A DNA stretch of 64,000 nucleotides, taken from assembly GCA_003212515.1 (NCBI GenBank), contig QCPL01000004.1, positions 37,888-101,887 of the forward strand, read 5' to 3'. The notes beneath the pieces were generated by a model. It saw only the letters and a list, made by a program, of their open reading frames with translations, was not told where the DNA came from and did no database searches. This document shows positions 36,534 through 45,542 of this stretch, one piece after another. This DNA comes from Prochlorococcus sp. AG-436-M02. Its GTDB lineage: Bacteria; Cyanobacteriota; Cyanobacteriia; PCC-6307; Cyanobiaceae. Positions within the stretch are counted from its first letter, which is position 1, and each line of letters begins with the position of its first letter. A program made the position numbers and the translations under genes.

Positions 36534-37718
36534 TTAAAACAATTTCTTTCCATAACCTAGCAACCAAGAGCCAGCAGATTTAACGCTTAAAGTTAAGTTT
36601 GGAAATTTCGAAAGATAAGTCATGCGCCTTAACTGAAAAGCAAGTGACCCAGAAATTGTGAGCCCCATTCCAGTTATGGTTGCCTCACCAATGCCCATGC
36701 TAAGCATTTCACCATGGTCAATATATTTAAATGGAACCAACTCTTGATCCTTCCTCTGAGCGAGTAAATTCTTCGCTAAATGCTCACCTTCTTGCATCGC
36801 AACTTGCGCTGTCCGAGGAAAAGACTGATCAATATCTAAAGCTACATCTCCAATAGAAAAAACATTTTCATGCCTAATTAACTGCTGTTTTGAATTAATT
36901 AACACCCTTCCATCTTTTAAAACAGATTCAGGCAATCCAAATGGAAGCGATGCTTTCACACCAGCAGTCCAAATCAAGCCAGCAAAGTTCAAGCAATAAG
37001 ACTCTGTGTTTTCTTCAAGAACATTTTGTATTTCAACAGAATTAGGAGCAATTTTTAAAACACGAGAATTTAGATGCAGACGGACAGACCTTTTTCGTAG
37101 TGCTTTTTCAATCTGCTCTTGATTAAAGGATTTACCATTATGTAAAACCCTATCTTGAAGTTCAATTAAATGAACTAAACATCGATCTTCTAACAAATCT
37201 GCAATCTTACAAGCAAGTTCAACTCCAGAAGGTCCACCGCCTATAATGACTATGTTTTTATTTGGTAATTGATTCATATTAAGACTATGAATTAACTCTT
37301 TAATAATTTGAACATCTTCATATTTCTGGAACACTAAAGCATAATCTTCTACTCCGTCTACCTGAAGATTATCTACTTTTGAGCCAGTACTAATTACAAG
37401 CTGTGAATAATTAATAACCTCACCACATGACGTAATCACAAGCTTTTTTTCTAAATCAATGTCTTCTGCAAACTGATTGATAAAGACTATACCTTTTGAT
37501 GCTAATAAGCTTCTATATGAAGGTGCAACTTCCCATGGTTCCAATTCTTCACTCAACAATTCAAATAAAAATGGTGAAAAAACAAATCTAGGCCGAGGCT
37601 CAATCAAAATAATTGAGGGTCTTTCTTTACAACTACTTAAAGAAAGTGCTGTAGTCAAACCTCCAAAGCCACCACCAACGATAACTACAGAGCCACTTTT
37701 TGATAAATGGGAAGTCAT
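36534..37718 (-). CDS. Type II NAD(P)H dehydrogenase-like FAD oxidoreductase
   Basis: A 394-residue flavoprotein with an N-terminal FAD motif GGGFGGLTTAL, a second dinucleotide motif IIGGGPSGVELA near residue 160, and FSIGDVALD around residue 285 for FAD. This is the NDH-2/Ndb architecture, which passes electrons from NAD(P)H to plastoquinone without pumping protons. A related class (NdbC/NdbB) occurs in vitamin K1 synthesis, so a biosynthetic role remains possible. Confidence 0.87.
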   Translation of the reverse strand: MTSHLSKSGSVVIVGGGFGGLTTALSLSSCKERPSIILIEPRPRFVFSPFLFELLSEELEPWEVAPSYRSLLASKGIVFINQFAEDIDLEKKLVITSCGEVINYSQLVISTGSKVDNLQVDGVEDYALVFQKYEDVQIIKELIHSLNMNQLPNKNIVIIGGGPSGVELACKIADLLEDRCLVHLIELQDRVLHNGKSFNQEQIEKALRKRSVRLHLNSRVLKIAPNSVEIQNVLEENTESYCLNFAGLIWTAGVKASLPFGLPESVLKDGRVLINSKQQLIRHENVFSIGDVALDIDQSFPRTAQVAMQEGEHLAKNLLAQRKDQELVPFKYIDHGEMLSMGIGEATITGMGLTISGSLAFQLRRMTYLSKFPNLTLSVKSAGSWLLGYGKKLF

Positions 37719-37775
37719 ATGAACATTGCTTGAGATAATGAAAGGAAACTAAAAGCAGGCTAATAAAAAGCAACA

Positions 37776-38555
37776 ATGGATAATAAAGACATTAATCATG
37801 GAAACGTGAAAGAAAGTCCACTCTTGAACATCCCGTTAAAAGAAGCCCGTGATCATCTTGAACCGCTTTCACCAGAAAAGCGCTTAAAATGGGGCTTAGA
37901 ACAATTTGACTCAGGTCTAGCAGTAACAACAAGTTTCGGGATTCAATCATCGGTCTTACTTCATATGCTTCATAAATTAGATGATGAGAAGAAAATAAAA
38001 GTTTTTTGGGTAGATACAGGCTATCTCCCAGCAGAAACATATAAATATGCTGATGAACTGACAAATCAACTGGACTTAAACATAACTGTTGTTCAAAGTA
38101 ATATCTCACCCGCAAGGATGGAAGCTTTATATGGACAACTTTGGAACACTAACTCCGTCAAAGATCTAGAGAAATATCACCAAATTCGTAAGGTTGACCC
38201 TTTAGAAAAAGCATTAATCGAAAATAAGATAGCTTGCTGGGCAAGTGGCGTAAGAAAAAGCCAAACAGACACAAGAAGTGAGATGACTTTATTAGACCAA
38301 ATCAGGAACCGCCTATCCCTGAGACCAATCCTTGATTGGTCTAATAAAGACATTTTCTATTACATGAAAAGCAATAATCTTCCTCAACACCCGCTTTTTG
38401 AAAAAGGTTATTCAACCGTTGGCGATTGGCACTCTAGTGCGCCTGAAAGTGAAGATGTTTTTGGCAGGAAAACACGATTCGGAGGCTTGAAGCAAGAATG
38501 TGGACTTCATTTAGGAAGTAACGATCAGGGAGATTCATGTAGTGATCAAAGATAA
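37776..38555 (+). CDS. cysH: Phosphoadenylyl-sulfate reductase (thioredoxin)
   Basis: A 259-residue reductase: the PP-loop domain has AVTTSFGIQSSVLLHML and WVDTGYLPAETY, and the C-terminal catalytic ECGLH motif supplies the nucleophilic Cys. There is no CC..CxxC cluster set, so it looks like the cluster-free PAPS type rather than the Fe-S APS type. It makes sulfite for cysteine synthesis. It overlaps coaX by 14 bp. Confidence 0.92.
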   Translation: MDNKDINHGNVKESPLLNIPLKEARDHLEPLSPEKRLKWGLEQFDSGLAVTTSFGIQSSVLLHMLHKLDDEKKIKVFWVDTGYLPAETYKYADELTNQLDLNITVVQSNISPARMEALYGQLWNTNSVKDLEKYHQIRKVDPLEKALIENKIACWASGVRKSQTDTRSEMTLLDQIRNRLSLRPILDWSNKDIFYYMKSNNLPQHPLFEKGYSTVGDWHSSAPESEDVFGRKTRFGGLKQECGLHLGSNDQGDSCSDQR

Positions 38556-39225
38556 ATTTGGCCTTGTAATAGGAAACACTCGATGGCATTGGGCAATAAA
38601 AAAAGAAAATGAATGGCTCTTCATCCACACACCTCCCGAAATAAACAAGTTCAACCAGATTAAGAATGATTTGTGGAGATGGGCAGCAGTTGGTCCAATT
38701 CCGAAAGAAATAACCCTCGATCAATCAAAAGCTATTGCAATTAAAGATATCCCTCTGAAAAATCTACCTACTTGGTTAGGAATTGATCGAGCTTTAGGCA
38801 GTTGGGCTGCATTACAAAAAGCTAAAAGACAAAACCTTCATAAGAAAGGACTACTGATTGCAGATGCTGGGACTGTCCTTAGCATGACTGTGATATCAGC
38901 CAATGGTGAATTTTTAGGAGGCCAATTGCTCCCAGGATTACAACTCCAAAGATCAGCAATGTCTAATGGAACAGAAAATCTTCAACCAATGCATCGAACC
39001 GATATACCAAAACGAATTTTTCCTATTTCTACAGAAGAGGCAATGTTAAGAGGAAGTTTTCAAGCTATTTTTTCCAGTCTTTTGGAAGCCCAAAAAGAAC
39101 TAGATACACCGCTATGGTTATGCGGTGGTGATTCAGAAATATTTTTCCAATACTTAAAAGATCGTGATATAAATGTTTATCATCATCCAAATCTTGTTTT
39201 AGAGGGACTAGTGAAAATTCAATGA
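38542..39225 (+). CDS. coaX: Type III pantothenate kinase
   Basis: A 227-residue ASKHA-fold kinase. The start is a GTG at 38542, inside the end of cysH. The phosphate loop reads VIGNTR (residues 9-14), where most CoaX have DIGNT. The catalytic ADAGT is at 107-111 (Asp108), GIDR at 80-83, and GGQLLPGLQL at 126-135. It phosphorylates pantothenate in the first committed step of CoA synthesis. Asp to Val at the first position may be a cyanobacterial variant. Confidence 0.9.
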   Translation: MIKDKFGLVIGNTRWHWAIKKENEWLFIHTPPEINKFNQIKNDLWRWAAVGPIPKEITLDQSKAIAIKDIPLKNLPTWLGIDRALGSWAALQKAKRQNLHKKGLLIADAGTVLSMTVISANGEFLGGQLLPGLQLQRSAMSNGTENLQPMHRTDIPKRIFPISTEEAMLRGSFQAIFSSLLEAQKELDTPLWLCGGDSEIFFQYLKDRDINVYHHPNLVLEGLVKIQ

Positions 39226-39229
39226 TCCC

Positions 39230-39697
39230 TCAAGAAAGATCCAAATCTTCGAGAATCTGATCGGCCATAGTTGCAGCTTTAACTTTTAAATAAATAAGTT
39301 CAAATTTCCCCTCAGGATCAATAACAAAAGTTTGTCTCTTCATTCCCATATACTCTTTACCCATAAATTTTTTCAATCCATAACTTTCATATAAAGTAGC
39401 TACTGGACAAGGCTCAAGATCAGTAAGGAGATTAAAGGGTAATTGATATTTATTTATAAATTTTAAATGCTTATTAGAAGGATCCTTACTGATACCAAAT
39501 AATTTAACTTTGTGATCTTTCAAGATCTTCCAACGATCACGAAAATTACAAGCCTCTTTTGTACAACCTGGAGTATCATCTTTAGGATAAAAATAAAGAA
39601 TCACTCTTTGACCTTTAAAAGATGAAAGTTTGACTAGATTTCCATCTTGATCTGGAAGCGTAAAGTCTGGCGCTTTTTCTCCAATTTTAAGGGACAT
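39230..39697 (-). CDS. Peroxiredoxin, PrxQ/BCP type
   Basis: A 155-residue protein from ATG at 39697: [11 protein letters not shown], then [16 protein letters not shown] with the peroxidatic Cys45 and the resolving Cys50 five residues later, the PrxQ/BCP arrangement. It reduces peroxides with thioredoxin. The frame extends to 39751 but would add 18 unconserved residues and overlap the divergent gene. Its 5' end is 5 bp from the start of the phosphopantetheinyl transferase gene. Confidence 0.92.
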   Translation of the reverse strand: MSLKIGEKAPDFTLPDQDGNLVKLSSFKGQRVILYFYPKDDTPGCTKEACNFRDRWKILKDHKVKLFGISKDPSNKHLKFINKYQLPFNLLTDLEPCPVATLYESYGLKKFMGKEYMGMKRQTFVIDPEGKFELIYLKVKAATMADQILEDLDLS

Positions 39698-39702
39698 TAA
39701 TC

Positions 39703-40353
39703 GTGATTGACATGAAGAACTCAAGACTACTTCCTCTTTGGCTATTTCCAATAAATTCTCCGCTAAAAATAATTTCGCCTACTGAAGAAAAAATCGCGAA
39801 GTCACTGCCACCAAAAAGGGCTTATCAGTACAAACAAGCCAGAGGATATACAAGATTTGCTTTATCCAAATTTCTCAATCTTCATGCTCTTGAAATTCCA
39901 TTAAATGCAGAACCTGGGAAAGCACCTAAATTAGAAAATAATCTAGGGTATATTAGCTTTAGCCATTGCAGAGACGCACTCCTTGTAGGTTGGTCAAGTG
40001 ATAAAATAGGAGTAGATCTAGAAAGAAAAGATAGACTCTTAGCAGCTAATAAATTAGCTAATCGTTTTTTTACTCAGGAAGAGCTACTACATTTAAAGAA
40101 TGTAGAACCTTCCAAAATAAACTGCAAAGTTCTAGAGAAATGGGTACTTAAAGAAGCAGTCATTAAATGGCAAAGAGGTAAAATATCAAAAGATATGACT
40201 CAATGGAATATCAATCAAGAGTCAACTATTGCATCACATAACAAATTAAATTACAAAACAAATATATGTTTTAAGCATTATAGAGACTGGTTTATTGGAA
40301 TTGCTTATAGTTATTTAATACATAAGAATGATATTATAATTTATTCAAATTGA
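39703..40353 (+). CDS. 4'-phosphopantetheinyl transferase (Sfp-like)
   Basis: A 216-residue protein with the two family signatures: IGVDLERKD near residue 102 (Mg ligand Asp and Glu) and [10 protein letters not shown] near 147 (KEA). It transfers phosphopantetheine from CoA to acyl carrier proteins. The start is GTG at 39703 or ATG at 39712. In Prochlorococcus a single PPTase usually serves fatty acid synthesis. Confidence 0.9.
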   Translation: MIDMKNSRLLPLWLFPINSPLKIISPTEEKIAKSLPPKRAYQYKQARGYTRFALSKFLNLHALEIPLNAEPGKAPKLENNLGYISFSHCRDALLVGWSSDKIGVDLERKDRLLAANKLANRFFTQEELLHLKNVEPSKINCKVLEKWVLKEAVIKWQRGKISKDMTQWNINQESTIASHNKLNYKTNICFKHYRDWFIGIAYSYLIHKNDIIIYSN

Positions 40354-40389
40354 AATAAGTAAATTGCCATCATAGCTCCTATAATTAAT

Positions 40390-41724
40390 TCACAAGTTTC
40401 CATGAGGGCGATTTTTTAATTCCCTTAATTTTTGGCTCCTTAACTTCTCCCATCCATGCAAGCTTGGCTTCCAAAAAGTCTTCCCCAGAAGTTCATTAGG
40501 TAAGTAAGTCTGATTCACCCAATTATCAGCAAAGTCATGCGGATAACGATAATCAATGCCATCTCCAGAATGCAAAGCATCCCTATGAGGATCACGAAGA
40601 TGTTTTGGAACATCTTGTTTTTGTGAATCTCGAACTACTTGTTGTGCTTCCAATATGGCTAAACAGCTATTACTTTTTTCAGCACATGCTAAATAAAGAG
40701 CAGCTTGAGACAAAAAATAAATTCCTTCAGGTAATCCCACTCGATCAAAAGCGTCAGCACAAGACTGAACAACAACTATTGCTTGTGGATCTGCTAAGCC
40801 AACATCTTCAGCTGCGGCAATAAGCATTCTCCTAAACATATATCTAGGATTTTCTCCTGCTTCCAACATCCGTGCCATCCAGAACAATGATGCATCTACA
40901 TCAGAACCTCGCAAAGATTTTATAAATGCACTAATAGTGTCAAAGTGAGCATCACCTTCTTTGTCATAAAGAACTGCTCTCTGTTGAATAGATTCTTCAG
41001 CAGTTTGAAGATTAATCTCCACTAGGCCTTTCTCATCAGGGCAAGTTGTTTCAACTGCTAATTCAAGCGCATTAAGCAAACATCTAGCATCTCCATTAGC
41101 TACATTAACTAGATGATTTGCTGCATCTTCCTTCAAAACAATATTTTTGTTGCCAAATCCCCTTTCAGTATCGATCAAGGCCCTCTGAAGAAGTTTATGT
41201 AGATCCTCAGGTTCTATAGGAGTTAAACGAAATATTCTTGACCGACTTACTAAAGCCTTATTAACTTCGAAAAAAGGGTTCTCTGTAGTTGCGCCAATCA
41301 AAACAAATGTTCCATTTTCTACCCATGGCAATAATGCATCTTGTTGAGCACTGTTAAAGCGATGAACCTCATCAAGAAACAGAATCGTTTTCAGACCATA
41401 TCTACCTAGTCTGTGACGAGCAGCTTCAACTTCTTTTCTGATTTCTTTCATCCCAGCTAAAACAGCATTAAGAGTGCTGAAATGAGACCGAGTATTTACA
41501 GCAATAATTTTAGCCAATGTAGTTTTGCCAACTCCTGGAGGACCATGCAAAAGAAGATTTCCAACTCGATCGGCTTCTATAGCTCGTCTTAGAAGTCGAC
41601 CTTTAGAGAGAATTGAATGTTGACCAACAAATTCATCGATATTTCTTGGGCGTAATCTATCTGCAAGAGGAGCATTCTTCTGCAACTCTTGATCAGTATG
41701 AAAAGAAAATAAATCCTGGCTCAA
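40390..41724 (-). CDS. rarA: Replication-associated recombination protein A (RarA/MgsA-like AAA ATPase)
   Basis: A 444-residue AAA+ ATPase resembling clamp-loader/RuvB: Walker A GPPGVGKTT at 61-69, Walker B FLDEVHRF, sensor 1 GATTENPFFEV, then the MgsA C-terminal domain (WMARMLEAGENPRYMFRRM, KQDVPKHLRD). It interacts with SSB and acts at stalled replication forks. The family extends to eukaryotic WRNIP1. It is 34 bp downstream of pgm on the same strand. Confidence 0.93.
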   Translation of the reverse strand: MSQDLFSFHTDQELQKNAPLADRLRPRNIDEFVGQHSILSKGRLLRRAIEADRVGNLLLHGPPGVGKTTLAKIIAVNTRSHFSTLNAVLAGMKEIRKEVEAARHRLGRYGLKTILFLDEVHRFNSAQQDALLPWVENGTFVLIGATTENPFFEVNKALVSRSRIFRLTPIEPEDLHKLLQRALIDTERGFGNKNIVLKEDAANHLVNVANGDARCLLNALELAVETTCPDEKGLVEINLQTAEESIQQRAVLYDKEGDAHFDTISAFIKSLRGSDVDASLFWMARMLEAGENPRYMFRRMLIAAAEDVGLADPQAIVVVQSCADAFDRVGLPEGIYFLSQAALYLACAEKSNSCLAILEAQQVVRDSQKQDVPKHLRDPHRDALHSGDGIDYRYPHDFADNWVNQTYLPNELLGKTFWKPSLHGWEKLRSQKLRELKNRPHGNL

Positions 41725-41758
41725 AATAATTCAAAAAAAAAATTCATTGGCAAAATAT

Positions 41759-43420
41759 TCAAGTAATGACAGTAGGTCTTTTCATTCCAGTTCTTTTAGT
41801 AATTTCTGCAAAGGAATCAATAGTTTGGATTAATTCTGCAAGTGCCTCTTGCGGATCCTGGGTTAAATTTCCATTAGAAGAAACATAGCGTTCTAAATAG
41901 ACTCTTAAAGTTGCACCTTGAGTACCAGTTCCTGATAAACGCAAAACAACTCGACTGCCATCATCAAGAATAATCCTCAAGCCTTGGCGATTAGTTATAG
42001 AACCATCAACTGGATCACGATAAGTAAAATTATCAGCTAGAGAAACATTATGAGATGCAAATGAGCTGCCAATTAAAGAAGGTAAAAGAGACTCTACTCT
42101 CATGTATAAATCCTGGGCTTTATCAGTTTCAATTGATTCATAGTCATGACGAGAATAGTAATGGCGTCCAAACTTAGCCCAATGTTGGCGCATCAAATCT
42201 TGTACCGAACATTTTTTTTCAGCCAAGATCTGTAACCAGAAAAGAACCGACCACAATCCATCTTTTTCTCTAACATGATTACTACCTGTACCAAAACTTT
42301 CTTCCCCACAAAGAGTAATCTGACCCGAATCCAAAAGATTTCCAAAAAATTTCCATCCGGTAGGGGTTTCAAAGCAATCTATCCCTAAATCTTTCGCAAC
42401 CACATCAACAGCAGAGCTAGTTGGCATTGATCGAGCTACACCTACTAAACCATTAGAATAAGCAGGGACACAAGTTGCATTAGCTGTCAACAGAGCAAGA
42501 CTGTCGCTGGGATTAACAAAACAATTGCGTCCTAAAATCATATTTCTATCTCCATCCCCATCACAAGCAGCTCCAAATGCAAAATCTTTCCCTTCCAACA
42601 GTAAAGATGCTAAATCTTTTGCATAAGTCAAGTTAGGATCAGGGTGACAACCTCCAAAATCCTCTAAAGGAACTCCATTACGAACAGTACCAGAAGGAGT
42701 ATTTAAAAGGCCTTCAAATAATCTTATTGCATAAGGTCCAGTAACAGCATGCATCGCATCAAATGCAATATGAAAATCATTATTTAAAAAGTCTCTAATT
42801 TTATCAAGATCAAAAATCTTTTGCATTAACTCTACATAAGCGTCAATACCATCAATAACCTCAATGATCGTATTCGAAATAGCATGTGTTCCAGAGCTAT
42901 CTAATGAGATCGGATCATGATTAAATATCAAATAATGATCCAGTTTTGTTGTTTTGGCATAAATAGCATCTGTCAACGATTCAACTGCAGGACCACCATT
43001 AGGTCCATTTATTTTCACTCCAAAATCACCTTCAGAGCCGCCTGGATTATGACTAGCTGAAAGGATAATCCCACCAACTGCTTTTTCTGTTCTAATCAAA
43101 TGAGACGCTGCAGGAGTTGAAAGGATTCCATCGACCGTAGTAATGATCTTGTTAACTCCATGAGCTGCAGCCATACGAATAATTACATCTATGCCATGTT
43201 TATTTCCAAAACGACCATCTCCTCCAACGACTAAGATTCCACCTTCTATTCCAGGAAGAGTCTGCAGAATTGCTTCCAAAAAACTTTCTAAGTAATTTGA
43301 CTGTTGAAAATACTTTGTACTTTTGCGAAGCCCTGAAGTCCCAGGTTTCTGATCAGAAAAAGGTTTGTCCAAGCAAACCCTTAGAAGATTGTTGTCTGAT
43401 GTAAGATCTTTGCTCGACAT
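41759..43420 (-). CDS. pgm: Phosphoglucomutase (alpha-D-glucose phosphate-specific)
   Basis: A 553-residue alpha-phosphohexomutase. The catalytic phosphoserine loop is SASHNPGG at 121-128, the metal loop CDGDGDRN is mid-protein, the sugar-specificity loop CGEESFGTGS is near residue 375, and the phosphate-binding RLSGTGTQGA is at the C-terminus. It interconverts glucose 1- and 6-phosphate, feeding glycogen. The length and order fit the Pgm (not PMM/PGM) group. Confidence 0.95.
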   Translation of the reverse strand: MSSKDLTSDNNLLRVCLDKPFSDQKPGTSGLRKSTKYFQQSNYLESFLEAILQTLPGIEGGILVVGGDGRFGNKHGIDVIIRMAAAHGVNKIITTVDGILSTPAASHLIRTEKAVGGIILSASHNPGGSEGDFGVKINGPNGGPAVESLTDAIYAKTTKLDHYLIFNHDPISLDSSGTHAISNTIIEVIDGIDAYVELMQKIFDLDKIRDFLNNDFHIAFDAMHAVTGPYAIRLFEGLLNTPSGTVRNGVPLEDFGGCHPDPNLTYAKDLASLLLEGKDFAFGAACDGDGDRNMILGRNCFVNPSDSLALLTANATCVPAYSNGLVGVARSMPTSSAVDVVAKDLGIDCFETPTGWKFFGNLLDSGQITLCGEESFGTGSNHVREKDGLWSVLFWLQILAEKKCSVQDLMRQHWAKFGRHYYSRHDYESIETDKAQDLYMRVESLLPSLIGSSFASHNVSLADNFTYRDPVDGSITNRQGLRIILDDGSRVVLRLSGTGTQGATLRVYLERYVSSNGNLTQDPQEALAELIQTIDSFAEITKRTGMKRPTVIT

Positions 43421-43473
43421 TAGCTAACGCATCTTAAGAATGAAACACACAGAGGAAGCCTTACTAAATTAAT

Positions 43474-43644
43474 TCAATGAGGCATCTCTGAAGTACGTAA
43501 CATTAGAACAAACCATAGGGTACTAAGAACTAAAGCAGTAATAACCCCATAACTAATTCCAAACCGACTAATAACTATAGGAACTGATAAAGGAAAAACT
43601 AATGCACCTATAAGAGGAGTGAATGCCACAAACCAACGTGCCAT
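43474..43644 (-). CDS. Small two-helix hypothetical membrane protein
   Basis: A 56-codon frame from ATG at 43644 to TGA at 43474. It consists of two hydrophobic stretches (residues 3-25 and 32-49) with short polar ends. Compact two-helix proteins like this are common in cyanobacteria, but I could not match it. It lies between DUF4912 (22 bp upstream) and pgm (53 bp downstream), all on the minus strand, which supports it as a real gene in that run. Confidence 0.65.
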   Translation of the reverse strand: MARWFVAFTPLIGALVFPLSVPIVISRFGISYGVITALVLSTLWFVLMLRTSEMPH

Positions 43645-43665
43645 TTTAGTCAGTTGGAAAAGGTC

Positions 43666-44772
43666 TTAAAACCATTCTGACTTAGCTTTATCAATTGGGT
43701 TGGTATTGTCTTGAGGAGTAACACGTTCGAATTTCATATTAATATTACGTTTTTGATCGCCATTGGAATCAGTGGCCTCAATCAAATAATTTTGTACACC
43801 ATCTCGAAAAGGAACTTGTAATCTAAAAGTCCCATCAGAAGCCAAAGGCACATCTTCACCTCCAATCTGTAATTTGGCAGAAGGATCGGTAGAGCCATAA
43901 ACAATTAACTCAGCATCTGCAATCAACCAAAAATCTCTCTCTTTTAATTCAACTCCACCAATACCAGATTCATTTCTGCCACTTGCCCAAAGACCAGAAC
44001 CAGATTGATTAATTCCCTCCAAAGGGTAATCAGAACTTACTCGTTCTTGAAACTCTTCAGACCCTATTTTAGTTTTGCGGAAATTGGTTGTTGCTGTCTG
44101 GTATAAACGTTCATGCAAACCACTATCTGGTTGATCAGCGGAAACAGTGGTTTTTTGTTCAAGAACATCATTACTTGGAGCTGTATCCAAACTAAAAGGA
44201 ACAAATTGATCTAAAACCTGATTACTTGGCCGCAAAGAAGGAACCCGTGCTGATGAAGAGATAGCCAAGGAAATCCATTGTGAAGCAAAACGATAACCAA
44301 GCTCTACCTTGTAATCTCTATCACCAACTGGAATAGGTAAATACCATTCAGTACTGTGACTATCAACAACTACTTCTCTAAGAGTCCCTGAAAATTGTTC
44401 GCCTTGCCGCATATTTGTGACATCTGACAAGCGTAAAGACAACCTACTAGCACCTTGGGATTGAGCACGTTTACGATCTGATTCAGAAATTTCCCAAAAA
44501 ACAAAAGCCCATTCAGGATCTCTTGGAAGAAAAACAACTCTTGTATTTTTAATTTCCGGTGAAACATAATCAGGCGACTCGTCTTTGGATGATTTAAGAC
44601 CAGCAAAAGACAACAAATTTTTCTCAGCTTCTTTTCTTTCCTGATACAAAGCAATCTCTTTTAACAAAGATGCTTTTGACTTTCGACTATAAAGAGGAAT
44701 ACTTAATTCACTTGCTTTAATTCGCAACTGGCGAAGGGTTAAACGTGACAATAATTCTCTATCCTGGGCCAC
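43666..44772 (-). CDS. DUF4912 domain protein
   Basis: A 368-residue soluble protein. Residues 1-50 (LTLRQLRIKASELSIPLYSRKSKASLLKEI) resemble a Rho-N/SAP-type helical domain. The core DUF4912 (about 75-185) shows VFLPRDPEWAFVFWEIS, followed by a low-complexity linker and a C-terminal beta-rich segment (290-355; YGSTDPSAKLQIGGEDVPLASDGTF). The combination suggests nucleic-acid or carbohydrate contact but no function is established. Confidence 0.85.
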   Translation of the reverse strand: MAQDRELLSRLTLRQLRIKASELSIPLYSRKSKASLLKEIALYQERKEAEKNLLSFAGLKSSKDESPDYVSPEIKNTRVVFLPRDPEWAFVFWEISESDRKRAQSQGASRLSLRLSDVTNMRQGEQFSGTLREVVVDSHSTEWYLPIPVGDRDYKVELGYRFASQWISLAISSSARVPSLRPSNQVLDQFVPFSLDTAPSNDVLEQKTTVSADQPDSGLHERLYQTATTNFRKTKIGSEEFQERVSSDYPLEGINQSGSGLWASGRNESGIGGVELKERDFWLIADAELIVYGSTDPSAKLQIGGEDVPLASDGTFRLQVPFRDGVQNYLIEATDSNGDQKRNINMKFERVTPQDNTNPIDKAKSEWF

Positions 44773-44842
44773 GCTTTAAGAACCTCCGTTTTTATTCGGG
44801 ATCAGTATGTTCTGATTTTCGTCTTATTGGAAGTCTTTCGTG

Positions 44843-44872
44843 GCTTGTAGTCAGGATCTACTGACTACAAGC
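44843..44872. other. Strong 12-bp inverted repeat with six-base loop
   Basis: Arms GCTTGTAGTCAG (44843-44854) and CTGACTACAAGC (44861-44872) are perfectly complementary around a GATCTA loop. It lies upstream of DUF4912 (minus) and of a small plus-strand ORF, so it is not at the end of either. Neither strand has a T run after it, so a classic intrinsic terminator is unlikely. Confidence 0.85.
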
Positions 44873-44893
44873 TAAAAATAGAAAAGTTGCTAT

Positions 44894-45043
44894 ATGCTCC
44901 AAAAGAGCTGGTATCAATGGTGGTTGGAAGAAATTATTGAAAAAGAATATGCAGTCTCTTACGTTTTACAGAAAGCAGCCAAAAGAGCTATTTCGAAGAA
45001 ATCTGCCGATATTATTCAACCATTTTTCTTTGGGATCACTTAA
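44894..45043 (+). CDS. Possible small ORF of 49 codons
   Basis: ATG at 44894 to TAA at 45041-45043. The peptide is Trp/Glu/Lys-rich at the start (SWYQWWLEEIIEKEY), then basic and ends hydrophobic. There is no clear ribosome binding site. It occupies an otherwise empty 303-bp stretch between DUF4912 and the gene at 45076, and the 12-bp inverted repeat is in that same stretch. It may be a real small protein or chance. Confidence 0.38.
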   Translation: MLQKSWYQWWLEEIIEKEYAVSYVLQKAAKRAISKKSADIIQPFFFGIT

Positions 45044-45075
45044 AAATGAGACCTAACCTTGAACTTGTGGAGCCA

Positions 45076-45462
45076 TCAACTTGTTTGCTCTGAACCTTCT
45101 TTTTCTACAAAATCAATCAACTGAGATAAAGATAATTCCAACGGAGAAACCGAATAATGCTTTCCTAAAACGTCCAATTGCTTAGAAGCTATATCCAATT
45201 GCTCTAAGAAAACAGCTACAAAATATTCTTCCTTCTTGAAACCTTTTTTTTCAATCAACCACTGAAGGCAATTCTCTTGTTGAGGCAAGGCTTTGGAATC
45301 AATACAGTCTACCGAATTAGCAATTGCCTTTAAGGTAAACAAACAATGTGCGAGCAGGCGCAAATAATGCTTATCTTGAGCTCCAATATTTCTTTCATCA
45401 ATTAATTGAATATCTTGATGACTCAATGGACTATCAAGATATTCATCCGACTGTCCGTACAT
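45076..45462 (-). CDS. Hypothetical protein divergent from sufB
   Basis: A 128-residue soluble, mostly helical protein from the ATG at 45462 (SPLSHQDIQLIDERNIGAQDKHYLRLLAHCL...). The frame is open to 45519 but starts there with TTG and would add a spurious hydrophobic stretch and overlap the suf promoter. I do not recognise the family. It is not SufR: there is no helix-turn-helix and no cluster cysteine set. The 80 bp to sufB hold both promoters. Confidence 0.65.
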   Translation of the reverse strand: MYGQSDEYLDSPLSHQDIQLIDERNIGAQDKHYLRLLAHCLFTLKAIANSVDCIDSKALPQQENCLQWLIEKKGFKKEEYFVAVFLEQLDIASKQLDVLGKHYSVSPLELSLSQLIDFVEKEGSEQTS

Positions 45463-45512
45463 AACAGAGAATAGTATGTATAGAATGTAACCTAAGGTAT
45501 ACATGTCATTTT

Positions 45513-45527
45513 TACCCAAAATGGGTA
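45513..45527. promoter_or_regulatory. Inverted repeat upstream of sufB
   Basis: TACCC-AAAAT-GGGTA, arms 5 bp, lies 15 bp before the sufB ATG (45543). It could be an operator overlapping the 5' leader or only a weak hairpin near the ribosome binding site. The CAAC-N6-GTTG type site used by SufR in other cyanobacteria was not seen in the interval. Confidence 0.3.
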
Positions 45528-45542
45528 GCGCTTGCTAAAGCC

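Noticed and set aside
38434..38724. 96-codon minus-strand frame across the cysH/coaX junction
   Set aside because: It lies antisense to two well-recognised genes and its translation has no family features.
44843..44872. Calling the 12-bp repeat an intrinsic terminator
   Set aside because: No T run on either strand and it is upstream of both flanking starts.
45463..45519. N-terminal extension of the gene divergent from sufB
   Set aside because: It starts with TTG, adds an odd hydrophobic stretch and leaves only 23 bp for the suf promoter; the ATG at 45462 is more likely.
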